DNA of 21,837 nt, taken from IMG/VR virus record IMGVR_UViG_3300032665_000217, positions 1 through 21,837 of that record; one strand, given 5' to 3'. The stretch is from a virus. The notes under the pieces were generated by a model that saw nothing but the letters and a program-made list of their open reading frames with translations, searched no databases and was not told where the DNA came from. Positions within the stretch are counted from its first letter, which is position 1. Each line of letters starts with the position of its first letter. The translations under genes and the position numbers were made by a program. Positions 1 through 9,226 of this stretch are shown here, piece by piece.

Positions 1-120
1 CAAAAAGATTTCTATGATTTTTTAGAAGGTAAATCTCCAGCAAGTCAAGGTCCAAAAATAGGAAGTTTTGTAACTGATCCAAAAACAAATGAAACTCATT
101 ACCTTCGAGCTACCGATTAA
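1..120 (+). CDS. C-terminal end of an unknown phage protein (5' end outside window)
   Basis: An open frame enters the window at base 1 and closes at TAA 118-120, giving 39 readable codons. The tail ends ETHYLRATD and is hydrophilic, with no motif I recognise. It lies 10 nt upstream of the giant virion-type gene on the same strand, so it probably belongs to the same late structural transcript. The function cannot be told from this fragment. Confidence 0.75.
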   Translation, partial: QKDFYDFLEGKSPASQGPKIGSFVTDPKTNETHYLRATD

Positions 121-130
121 TTAATTAATT

Positions 131-3100
131 ATGCCTAAAATAAACGTACAGGGTTATGGACCTGTAAACTTTCCGGACGATATGTCCCAAGAACAGATTG
201 CTAATGTAATCGAAAACGAATATATCCCACATATGAAACAGCATATCGCTAAGGAAGGTTTTATTCCTGGCGTTAAAGCTGGTTTACAATCAGGGTTAGG
301 TAATGTAGAAACATTCTTAGGTGAGAATCTAGGTATGCCTTCATTATCTGAAGCTGGTAAACAAAATAAAGCAGAAGCTGCTACTAAGTATGAAGAACCT
401 TATGCTGGTGAAACTGCCGCTGCATTTCAACGCGGTATTTTACCTGGTGTTGGCACTGCTATATCAAACGTAACAGGTCCTGTTGGTAATATCTTAGGTA
501 CATTTGGTCCTACAACTTTAGTAGGTGTTGCTGCTGCTCCCTTACTTCCTGAAGAACTTGCTGGTCTAACTCTAAGCACAGCTACTCGACGTGCAATTGG
601 TACTACTGTAGCTAATGGGTTTGAAGAAGCTGGTCAAAATATAGATAAACAAAAAGATTTACATCCCGATCAAAAAGTAAACTTACTCGCTGCTGATTTA
701 ACAGGTCTTATTCAAGGTGCTATTGATACTATTGGTGTGCCTGGACTAGGTAAATTAAGTAATAAATTAGCTCCTCAATTAGAAAACCAAGCTACTAAAT
801 TATCTAAACAAATCGTAGATGGTGAAATAACTCATGCAGAAGCTGCTAAAAGCTTATCAAGTAAATGGACTGAATATCTAGGTTCTACTGCGTCTAACTT
901 TGCTTCAGGTGCTGGTATGATGACTGCAGACGAAGCATTACGTCGTGCACAAGCTGGCGAAGATGTAACAAGTCCTGAAGCCTTAGAATCTTATAAACAT
1001 GATATTGGTAGCGCATTATTAATGTCACCTGTATTTGGTGCATATCACGTTCTTACAGGTAGTGGTCGTGGTGAAGCTAATAGAAAACTAGATGAAGCCC
1101 AAGCTACTAAAACTGCAAAAGACCAAGCTATTGCTGAAGCTGAAGCTAAACGTGAGATGGATATTAAAACTGGGGTTATGCAACAACAACCTATGTTTAC
1201 TGAAGAGCAAGCACCAAGTCCAGCAGGTCCACCAGCCCCAGAAGCACAAGGTCCATCAACGCTTACACAAGCAGAACTCGATCAAATAAATAAAGTTGAG
1301 CAATTACAAAAACAACAAGAAGCTGAAGCTGCGGGTCAACAATCTTTATTTGATGAAAAAGGTAAACCTACTCCTGAAATAGAACAAGAGCAAGCTAAGA
1401 GTCGTGTTCAACAAAATCAAGAAAAAGTGAATACATTGTTAGCTACGCCAGAAGGCACTAAGCAAGTACTAGATAATATCAAGGATTACTTCTTTGACTA
1501 TACAAAGGCTGACCAAAACAAGATTAGAACTCAGTTACAACAACGTATGAATGCGTTTACTTTAAAAGACGAAGATGTGCTAAGTCAAAAACAAAAAGAA
1601 TATGAACAACTATTCTCTGTTATCGAGCCTATACCTGAACACGAATTAACTTCACAAAAATTACAAGAAGCAGGCATTAAAGGTTCTCTTGCAGCGCAAT
1701 TAAAAGATAAGAGTTTGAAAGACCCGGCGGTATATAATAAAGTTGCAGATGTAGCTAATGATTTAAAAAATACAAATGCATCTGCAGCAGCTAAACTATT
1801 AGATGGTATTCAAGCACCAGAAGGAGTAAAAAATGTTAAAAGAACTAAGTCCGCAACAGCTGGAGAAAGCGATGCAGTATCTCTCAAATCCGAAGATGAA
1901 ACTGACACCGGAACTAGCAGAGATATCAAATCTACAATGGGTTTCAATCGAGTTGATAATGGTAGAGCTCTTGAAGGAGCAAAAGATGTCAACGCTGCAT
2001 TAAAAGAAGCTAAGATATATGAAACTAAAGATGAAAGCGGTCAAGAGTATTTAGGTCTTGGTGAGAAGAAAGAAGAAGTAGCTAAAGAAGAAAAAGCTGC
2101 TAAGACTCCTGAAGAAATTAAACAAGCAGAACTTGATCGTAAAGCCTTATTAGAAAGAGAACAAGAACTATCTAAGAAACTTCATAAAGCTGGTGAAGAA
2201 GCTTCTGATATCTACGCTTCACAAAAAGAAGCTGAAGAAAATAAAAACCTAGATTTATCTACTACAACTCCTGCAGAATTAACTGAAGATTCAACATTCC
2301 AAAGAAAATTCAAGAATGTAAAAACACTAGGTGATGCATTAAAAACTCTCAAGAAGATGCCTATTAGTAAAGGTCAACAAGCCCTTGCTAATTTATTACT
2401 CAACACTAAAAATGTTTCAGACGTAGCATTTGAAACAGCTAAACATCCACAACCTAAAGATATACGCAAAAAAGGTCCTAAGACTTACATCGGTGAATTT
2501 ACTGGTGAAAAGCGTACAATGGGAGAAGAAGCATCTAGAAAACTAATCAACTATGAGAAGTTTACAGGTGAATACGACTCTGCTGAAAATAAAGCTAAAC
2601 TTTATCAATCAGGTAATGCCGAGAGTTTATTACATGAAGGCATTCATGCCGCTACTGCATATGAAATAGATAAACATATTGACCATGTACCTGACCCAAG
2701 AGGTGCTGCATACGGTGTAACTCCAGTTGCAAAACCTAACTCAGTTATCGGTAAACGCTGGGTAAGAATGTTTAACGCCGCAAAAGAAGCAGCTAAGAAT
2801 AGAAATGAAGATCACTATGGTCTAGATGACATACATGAATTCGTAGCAGAAGCTCTTAACCCACATGATAATAAATTTAGACAACTATTAAAGAATACAG
2901 CACCTACTTCAAAAGCTAAACCAAGAGGTAGATTGCCTTCACTATTTACTGAGTTTATTCAGAACATAATGGACTTATTAGGTGTTCCACAAAAATATGA
3001 AAGTCTATTCCACGAAATATTAGATCATAGTTCTGAACTATTCAAAGGTCCTGATCTATCAATAGATAAAGATGTAGCTAAATTACAAGCTGCTATTGAA

Positions 3101-5869
3101 GGTAAACCAGCAACTTATATTGATGCAGGTAAAGGCTTACTACAAAAAGTTAAACACTTCTCTATTATTACAGACTCTCCAGGACGTGAGCATGATGTAG
3201 AAGAATTATTATCATCACCTAATGCCATACTAGATAAACTTCCTGAGTTTGATAATACATTTAAAGATAAAGCACTAAATTGGTATTCTAAAGCAACAGA
3301 AGGCATGCGTAAGTATTGGTTAGGTGCATTAGAATTATCTAAATTACATATGTTGTATGGTAAAGAACTACCTTCTATTAAAACATTAGAAACAGCAGTT
3401 AAAGATAGAAATCATTTCCACGTAATAGAAAGAAAGCATATAGATAATATTACTAATAAAGGTCTTATTACTATTCAAAAACATGCTAAGCCTATTATAG
3501 AGAAATTTAATAATACTATACATGAACTATCTCGTCTTCGTTTAGACCCTAGACCTGATGAAAATGGAGTTATAAAAGACAAAGACCATGAATTAGTAAA
3601 ATCATTTTATTCATTACCTGATGATTTACAAAAATTAGGTTTAGATATAGTTAATAGTTATAAAAAATATAGTGATGATTATATAGACTTTATTGCTAAT
3701 GCAGTACCAAGCAAAGCTAATCAAATAAGGAAAAAATTTGAAACAGCTCAAATACCTTTCTATGTACCATTATTACGTAGAGGTCAATACTGGTTGCAAT
3801 ACATGAATCCTACTGGAGAAATGACTACTATAACTAAAGACTCTCCTAGAGAAATAAACATGATTAAAGATGCTTTAGTACAACAAGGTATGAAACGTGA
3901 TGATATTAAAGTATATTCTAAACTACAAGATATTAGTCATAGGTCTGCACCTCCATCAGGTTTTGTATCTGATGTATTAAAGATAATGAAAGAAGGCGGA
4001 GCTTCTGAAAAATCTATGGATGAAACTTACCGTACATATCTATCTTTATTCCCAACAGAATCTATCAGACAATCATTTAATCAACGTCGTGGTGACTTAG
4101 GTTATATACAAGATGTAATTCAAGGGTATGCTAGAACTGCACCTAAGATGGCTAGCCAACTATCTAATTTAAAATATGCTCCAGAGATCGATAAGGCTTA
4201 TTCTGCTTTGAAAGAAGATTTTGTTAAAAGTGGTGAAACTAAAGTAGCTTCAGATGTTATGCATGAACTTATGGAAAGACGTAAATTTATTGATAATCCG
4301 TCTGCTGAATGGTGGGCTTATCGTGCAAGCCAAGCTAACTTTTTAATGAGTATTGCAGGTAACGTATCATCTGCATTAGTGAATACTACAGCTGTTCCTA
4401 TGGTAGCTTTACAACATATTGCCGTAGATAAAAATGGTAATTATAACTATTCTAGAGCTAGCCAAGCGATTGCTAAAGCTACTAAGATGTTCTTCCAAGG
4501 CGGATATGATGATAGTAAAGAGTATTTAGGTAAAATATATAGAATTAGAACATTTGGTGTTAATGACAAGTTATCTTCTGAATATAAAGATTTGCATGAT
4601 AAATTATTAAGAAGTGGTGTATTAACTTATAGTATTGGTCGTGAACTACATAGTATTGCTGAAGCACCATCTGATAAATATCAATTATGGAAAGATAAAG
4701 CTAATACATTATTAGGTCTTACATTTGAGGGTACAGAAAGATTTAATAGAGAAGTAACTGCATTAGCAGCCTATGATGTTGCTCTTCAAGATGGGTATAC
4801 TCATGAACAAGCTATTAAAAAAGCTATTGACCTTACAGCTAGAGTTCATACGGAAGCTATACCAGAAGCAGGTCCACGTTGGTTACAGGGTCAAGGTGCT
4901 ATTGGTGGACTACAAAAAATTGCATTAACATTTAAACGCTTTACATTAGCACAGATTCTTAATATGGGTATGTTGTCTAGAGATATGTTTAAAGATGCTA
5001 AAACTGCTGATGAACTTATGGCTAAAAAGATTGCAGTTAAACAATTATTAGGTATCTTAGGTGCTACTTATATGTTTGCAGGATTACAAGGATTACCTGG
5101 TTATGGTCTAGTAAACGCAGCAGCAAACTTCTTTGGTAGCGATTCTGATGAACCGTTTGATCTTGATGAATATATTAGAAATGCTTATGGTGATATTGGC
5201 TTAACAGGTCCAATCAATGCAGCTACAGGTATTGATATAGCTTCTAGAACTGGTTTCAATGGAGCATTGTGGAGAGAAGATAAGAAACGTTTAGCTGATG
5301 TAGGTTATGTTGCATACGCTATGGAAAACCTAATGGGTCCTACTTTCTCTAATTTAGAGAATATGGAAAAAGGTGTTAAGCAAATGACAGAAGGTCAGTA
5401 TGAACGCGGTCTAGAAAAGATGGTACCTTCTCCAGTAAGAAATGTTATGAAAGCTTTTAGGTTCTCTGCTGAAGGTGCGTTAAATCCTAATGGTACTCCA
5501 GTAATTGATAACGTAAGTGATTGGAATAAGTTTATGCAAGTATTTGGCTTTAGTGATGCAGAGCTTACAGAACAATATGCTAGATCAAGTGCTATGAAAT
5601 CAATGGAGAAAACTATCTTAGATAGAAGGAAAGCATTATTAGATTCAATGTTCCTAGCATTAAGTAATGGTGATGAAAGTGCTCAAACTAGTGTAACAGA
5701 ATTAATTAGTAAGTTTAATGAGAAACACCCAGAGATTGCTATTACTGCTCAAACAATACAGTCATCTTATAAAAATAGAGAACGTGCAATTAATGAAAGT
5801 GTAGGCGGTGTACACTTTAATAGAAAACTATTACCTGAACTTCAAGAGATGTATAAAGAAGAAGAGTAA
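131..5869 (+). CDS. Giant polyvalent-type virion protein with zincin (HExxH) domain and PLxRFG/LPD-like C-terminal region
   Basis: 1912 residues. The N-terminus (about 8-30, with VNFPDDMS) matches the short module that opens many large phage internal proteins. A glycine/alanine-rich hydrophobic stretch lies at about 120-150, followed by a Gln/Glu/Ala/Pro-rich low-complexity linker at about 320-420. HEGIH at 835-839, with EFVAE at 903-907 downstream, reads as a zincin metallopeptidase site. Residues 1394-1430 (WWAYRASQANFLMSIAGN) and about 1585-1670 (KIALTFKRF, then a hydrophobic helix) resemble the LPD and PLxRFG regions of 'polyvalent proteins', which are packaged and delivered with the phage genome. 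I infer a virion or ejected role; the protease may act on host or virion proteins. The ATG has no clear Shine-Dalgarno site. The gene ends directly against the convergent operon. It shows no T7-type or N4-type RNA polymerase motif that I can see. Confidence 0.85.
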   Translation: MPKINVQGYGPVNFPDDMSQEQIANVIENEYIPHMKQHIAKEGFIPGVKAGLQSGLGNVETFLGENLGMPSLSEAGKQNKAEAATKYEEPYAGETAAAFQRGILPGVGTAISNVTGPVGNILGTFGPTTLVGVAAAPLLPEELAGLTLSTATRRAIGTTVANGFEEAGQNIDKQKDLHPDQKVNLLAADLTGLIQGAIDTIGVPGLGKLSNKLAPQLENQATKLSKQIVDGEITHAEAAKSLSSKWTEYLGSTASNFASGAGMMTADEALRRAQAGEDVTSPEALESYKHDIGSALLMSPVFGAYHVLTGSGRGEANRKLDEAQATKTAKDQAIAEAEAKREMDIKTGVMQQQPMFTEEQAPSPAGPPAPEAQGPSTLTQAELDQINKVEQLQKQQEAEAAGQQSLFDEKGKPTPEIEQEQAKSRVQQNQEKVNTLLATPEGTKQVLDNIKDYFFDYTKADQNKIRTQLQQRMNAFTLKDEDVLSQKQKEYEQLFSVIEPIPEHELTSQKLQEAGIKGSLAAQLKDKSLKDPAVYNKVADVANDLKNTNASAAAKLLDGIQAPEGVKNVKRTKSATAGESDAVSLKSEDETDTGTSRDIKSTMGFNRVDNGRALEGAKDVNAALKEAKIYETKDESGQEYLGLGEKKEEVAKEEKAAKTPEEIKQAELDRKALLEREQELSKKLHKAGEEASDIYASQKEAEENKNLDLSTTTPAELTEDSTFQRKFKNVKTLGDALKTLKKMPISKGQQALANLLLNTKNVSDVAFETAKHPQPKDIRKKGPKTYIGEFTGEKRTMGEEASRKLINYEKFTGEYDSAENKAKLYQSGNAESLLHEGIHAATAYEIDKHIDHVPDPRGAAYGVTPVAKPNSVIGKRWVRMFNAAKEAAKNRNEDHYGLDDIHEFVAEALNPHDNKFRQLLKNTAPTSKAKPRGRLPSLFTEFIQNIMDLLGVPQKYESLFHEILDHSSELFKGPDLSIDKDVAKLQAAIEGKPATYIDAGKGLLQKVKHFSIITDSPGREHDVEELLSSPNAILDKLPEFDNTFKDKALNWYSKATEGMRKYWLGALELSKLHMLYGKELPSIKTLETAVKDRNHFHVIERKHIDNITNKGLITIQKHAKPIIEKFNNTIHELSRLRLDPRPDENGVIKDKDHELVKSFYSLPDDLQKLGLDIVNSYKKYSDDYIDFIANAVPSKANQIRKKFETAQIPFYVPLLRRGQYWLQYMNPTGEMTTITKDSPREINMIKDALVQQGMKRDDIKVYSKLQDISHRSAPPSGFVSDVLKIMKEGGASEKSMDETYRTYLSLFPTESIRQSFNQRRGDLGYIQDVIQGYARTAPKMASQLSNLKYAPEIDKAYSALKEDFVKSGETKVASDVMHELMERRKFIDNPSAEWWAYRASQANFLMSIAGNVSSALVNTTAVPMVALQHIAVDKNGNYNYSRASQAIAKATKMFFQGGYDDSKEYLGKIYRIRTFGVNDKLSSEYKDLHDKLLRSGVLTYSIGRELHSIAEAPSDKYQLWKDKANTLLGLTFEGTERFNREVTALAAYDVALQDGYTHEQAIKKAIDLTARVHTEAIPEAGPRWLQGQGAIGGLQKIALTFKRFTLAQILNMGMLSRDMFKDAKTADELMAKKIAVKQLLGILGATYMFAGLQGLPGYGLVNAAANFFGSDSDEPFDLDEYIRNAYGDIGLTGPINAATGIDIASRTGFNGALWREDKKRLADVGYVAYAMENLMGPTFSNLENMEKGVKQMTEGQYERGLEKMVPSPVRNVMKAFRFSAEGALNPNGTPVIDNVSDWNKFMQVFGFSDAELTEQYARSSAMKSMEKTILDRRKALLDSMFLALSNGDESAQTSVTELISKFNEKHPEIAITAQTIQSSYKNRERAINESVGGVHFNRKLLPELQEMYKEEE

Positions 5870-6076
5870 TTATTTAACTCGCCAAACTCTTACGCCTAAG
5901 CACCCTTCTTTCATACATACAAAACATTTAACTCTTATCTCTGCACGTTTAGCCCCTGTTTCTACGGCATAAATTAACGGTGCAGTTTTGAGAGTGGGGA
6001 CAAAGAAGCTATCCCCGACACTCATCCCCTCAAATGGAAACACCCATTCTATTTCATCATGCAGTTTCAGATGCAA
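5870..6076 (-). CDS. Small conserved phage protein (GDSFFVP...RVWR type), unknown function
   Basis: Last gene of the leftward operon, overlapping the end of the primase-helicase gene by 20 nt. The core 'MSVGDSFFVP' and the end 'GVRVWRVK' recall a small protein seen in many phages, always near replication genes; its role is not known to me. The longest frame (68 aa) opens with TTG at 6076. The only good ribosome site (AAGGA) is a single base from that codon, so a CTG at 6070 (7 nt away) or the internal ATG at 6025 (residue 18) may be the true start. Its stop codon directly abuts the stop of the rightward giant gene. Confidence 0.7.
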   Translation of the reverse strand: MHLKLHDEIEWVFPFEGMSVGDSFFVPTLKTAPLIYAVETGAKRAEIRVKCFVCMKEGCLGVRVWRVK

Positions 6077-8933
6077 TTCCTTTTAGCGTGTCGCCAGAAA
6101 ACTTATCGCTAGGGAATACATATGCTTCAACATTAACTTGAGCTGTAGCATCTTTCCAACCAGCACCCATCTTCTTACGTTTCTCTATAACTTCAATACC
6201 TTTTTGTTTCATCTTATATAAGAACTCTCTTGTGCTTACTTGCCTATCAATTAAGAACTTTCTAAATTCAGGTTTTGATATATAGATCAACTTGCTCGCA
6301 GCTTCTACACGAATAACTAATGATGTTCTAGGTTCCATGCAATGTTTGTTATCTTCGTTAAATGCAAGAATACCTGTTTGATGTAAGTTAATAAACTCAC
6401 CAATGATAGACTCATAATCTACGCTATTGACCTTAACGACATTATCTCTAATGTTAATCATTTCATGTACAATGTGATTATAAACTCTATCTAAATCATA
6501 GTTTACAATACCTTCTTTAACTGCTATTTCTCCCGCAGTCATAGCAGCTGCAATTAAATTCTCATAGAACCGATAAGCTGTATCTTCACCAAAGTCCTTC
6601 TTAAATCTAATTATCCAGTTATTCATCATGGCAGATATATCAGCATAGTGGTATCCGAATAATACTTTAATAAAATCAGGACCAGCCCAACCATAGTTAT
6701 ATCTAAATATATCAAATATCTCTTTACCTAACTGAGCATCTGATTTAAATACTTTAGGTTTTCTAACACTAAACTCAATAAGTCTTGCTACTTCACCATT
6801 AGGGTCTTTCTTAATAGTAGTTAACTTATCATATAATGAATGGTTAGATGTAAAGATTGCAATCAATGATGCTGACATCTCATGGTCTCTTTCCGCATTT
6901 ACAGATGCCTGCATACGTATTTTAGATTTACCTTGTGATATCTTATGAATTAACTGTGATAAGTCTTTAGGTAATATGTTACCTACTTCATCTAATCCGA
7001 ATGGTAAGTTATGTAATCCAAGATAGCGTCCAGTCATACCATTAGCCGTAGCTTCTAATACTGATAGGTCTTTAGGATTACCCCATACTGATAATGATGA
7101 ATATAACGCACCTGTCTTAGCTGCACCTGATTCACCTGTTAAAGATATAGTTACACCTGATGTAGAAGTCTGATCCATAAGTACTGAACCAAAACCACAT
7201 AGTAATGTAAATGCATGTAACTCTAATCCTTCCATATTTAATTTGTTAGCTGATTCTTTCCATGCTTCGTATGTTCCAAGCTGTGTCAAATGTTTTGCAA
7301 TACTTTTACATAGAGGCGATGTAGGTGAAGATAATATTCTGCCATCTTTTGTTATCTCTCTATCTCCTACTACAAACGCATCATGGTCAGGTGTCCAACC
7401 CATTTGCATACGCATAATTTCAGCCGATTGTTTTGCTACTAAATACTTACCCCAATTTATAATATAACTCACTAAATGTCCTCCTTGTTTTGTTGTAGGG
7501 TCATAATATATGCCTACACTTGATATAATTTCTTTAAACTTTTCTGTTGCATAAACATGTTTCATTGGTAATATAAACTCTCTATCAGCATCGTTAGGAA
7601 GTATTGCAACCATTAATAAACATTCACCATCAACCGTACTAAAGATTCGTTTAACAGGCCATAGGTCATATGGCGATACTAAGACTGGTGGTTTTGCTGG
7701 TAATGGGTTGCCATCATCGTCAAACGTTGTTGGTGGTTGGTAGTATATACCGCCATTGACTCCGTATTTATAAGGTTCTAGCTCTTTGGGTAACCCAGTT
7801 AATTTACGTCTAACAGGTGCAAACCCTGATGTGCTAGGTATTATTTCATTATTAGTTTGATGCTCTACATAAGGTGCTAGTTTAAATACTTTACCTAAAG
7901 CTAACGGGTTTGTTATCTTACCCCTGCTAGGACACTTATCACATATACCAGGATTAACATTATTAAATGTTTCGCATGAATGTGGTTTACCTTGTGTAGC
8001 CTGTGCCTTTTTAATAGTAGCTTCTCTATTGTAGCCAGGGTGTTCATCTGACATCTTATGAATAGCTTCTTCGCCATCAATACAATGTTGAGCTATAGAT
8101 AATCCTGAATACCAAATAGGCTCTGATAAAGTTTTGGCATTTTCTAATATATATTTAATCTGACCACAACCATCAGTTCTACCTTCTTCTAAACTTTTGA
8201 GTGCAAGTATTTCAAACTTAGCTTCAAAGTTATCAGTCTTATACATTGTCTTTTCTTCATCTGTTAAACCCTTTTGAGCTTGTTGAAGTATAGACTCTAA
8301 TGATTGATTGACTTCTATTTCACCTAAGAATTGTTTAAACTCATCAAAGTTATATACAGGTAATTCTTCTTGACGGTATACATATGTTCTACTCGGTGGG
8401 TCTGATTTATAATTAAGTGTATTAGGTGCTCGTAGAATACGAGCTACGTCCGCAGTAACTACTGGGTCAATCTTTAAGTTATTATCTAAGCAATAGTTTT
8501 TAAACTTTTCAGCATAAGGCTTCCATTCATGTATAGGAATATCTTTATCAAACATCCAGTATGCATGAATCCCATTACCTGAATCAATTACAACAGGTGG
8601 AGGAAGTTGTGCCTTCTTTATAAATACATCTAATTCAATAAGCGCATCTGATTTAGATTTATATTCTTTTGATTCACCCACATCTAGGTCTAAAAAGAAT
8701 GACCTCGCAAATATAGCATCATCTGCTTTACGGCTATGTCCGTTGAATGAACTTAATGCTACAAAGATATTAACCTTGTTCTTTGCTAATTGGTTAATAG
8801 TATCTTCAATATCGTCAAGTGATTCTACAAACTTATGTCTTGTTCTTTTATCGCCTGTTGGCTCTATTGTAGCAATACAATAAACACCTTGTGATGGTAG
8901 TGCTTTTTTATAAAATTCTTTTATCACATCCAT
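6057..8933 (-). CDS. Replicative primase-helicase: AEP/prim-pol domain fused to a DUF927-like ATPase
   Basis: 958 residues. The N-terminal part looks like an archaeo-eukaryotic-type primase: metal-binding FFLDLDVG (D82, D84), SGNGIH at 118-123, D156, and RILRAPNTLNY around 165-174. A PriCT-like helical part follows (about 265-310). H318, C320, C331 and C334 could bind zinc. The C-terminal half carries an ATPase with Walker A GESGAAKT (600-607), Walker B FGLDE (D648, E649) and a sensor-type TSN, as in DUF927 helicases. Expected role: making primers and unwinding DNA at the phage fork, together with the family A polymerase of the same operon. The gene overlaps the HTH gene upstream by 10 nt. 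This architecture replaces the TOPRIM-type primase-helicase of T7-like phages. Confidence 0.88.
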   Translation of the reverse strand: MDVIKEFYKKALPSQGVYCIATIEPTGDKRTRHKFVESLDDIEDTINQLAKNKVNIFVALSSFNGHSRKADDAIFARSFFLDLDVGESKEYKSKSDALIELDVFIKKAQLPPPVVIDSGNGIHAYWMFDKDIPIHEWKPYAEKFKNYCLDNNLKIDPVVTADVARILRAPNTLNYKSDPPSRTYVYRQEELPVYNFDEFKQFLGEIEVNQSLESILQQAQKGLTDEEKTMYKTDNFEAKFEILALKSLEEGRTDGCGQIKYILENAKTLSEPIWYSGLSIAQHCIDGEEAIHKMSDEHPGYNREATIKKAQATQGKPHSCETFNNVNPGICDKCPSRGKITNPLALGKVFKLAPYVEHQTNNEIIPSTSGFAPVRRKLTGLPKELEPYKYGVNGGIYYQPPTTFDDDGNPLPAKPPVLVSPYDLWPVKRIFSTVDGECLLMVAILPNDADREFILPMKHVYATEKFKEIISSVGIYYDPTTKQGGHLVSYIINWGKYLVAKQSAEIMRMQMGWTPDHDAFVVGDREITKDGRILSSPTSPLCKSIAKHLTQLGTYEAWKESANKLNMEGLELHAFTLLCGFGSVLMDQTSTSGVTISLTGESGAAKTGALYSSLSVWGNPKDLSVLEATANGMTGRYLGLHNLPFGLDEVGNILPKDLSQLIHKISQGKSKIRMQASVNAERDHEMSASLIAIFTSNHSLYDKLTTIKKDPNGEVARLIEFSVRKPKVFKSDAQLGKEIFDIFRYNYGWAGPDFIKVLFGYHYADISAMMNNWIIRFKKDFGEDTAYRFYENLIAAAMTAGEIAVKEGIVNYDLDRVYNHIVHEMINIRDNVVKVNSVDYESIIGEFINLHQTGILAFNEDNKHCMEPRTSLVIRVEAASKLIYISKPEFRKFLIDRQVSTREFLYKMKQKGIEVIEKRKKMGAGWKDATAQVNVEAYVFPSDKFSGDTLKGIASETA

Positions 8934-9226
8934 ATCCCATCTAAATATTCTTTTGCCTGTTTTAAAGTTTGGGCGGGCAATTCACCAGTATCTAAACTTC
9001 TTTCAATTTCAGATATTAAACCTTTTATTTGTTCTCTGTTGGCAGGTCTTATTTTCCCACCTCTAAACCAACTGTATACACTTCTTGTATCTACTCCAAA
9101 TTTATCTGCAACATAAAGTGAAGGAAGGTTAGCCTTGACACATAACTTGGCTAACCTTACCCCTACCGACCTAGACTCTGTTTTTGTTAAAGAGATTAGG
9201 AACTGTTCACTATATGGTCTTGCCAT
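8924..9226 (-). CDS. Small helix-turn-helix DNA-binding protein
   Basis: 100 residues. Residues about 36-56 (YVADKFGVDTRSVYSWFRGG) read as a helix-turn-helix with the spacing of Cro/CI-like or transposase-type recognition helices. The rest is charged and helical. The start ATG overlaps the stop of the preceding gene in a TAATG junction, so translation is probably coupled; the 3' end overlaps the primase gene by 10 nt. It may regulate operon promoters such as the dyad-containing one before the SNF2 helicase, or assist replication. Neither role is shown by the sequence. Confidence 0.75.
   Translation of the reverse strand: MARPYSEQFLISLTKTESRSVGVRLAKLCVKANLPSLYVADKFGVDTRSVYSWFRGGKIRPANREQIKGLISEIERSLDTGELPAQTLKQAKEYLDGIWM

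Noticed and set aside
117-130. TTAATTAATTAATTA run before the giant gene
   Set aside because: A simple 4-nt repeat made partly of the preceding stop codon; no promoter or operator features around it.
131-5869. Giant protein as an N4-type virion RNA polymerase
   Set aside because: No single-subunit RNA polymerase motifs were found, and the length and zincin/LPD-like parts fit polyvalent proteins better.
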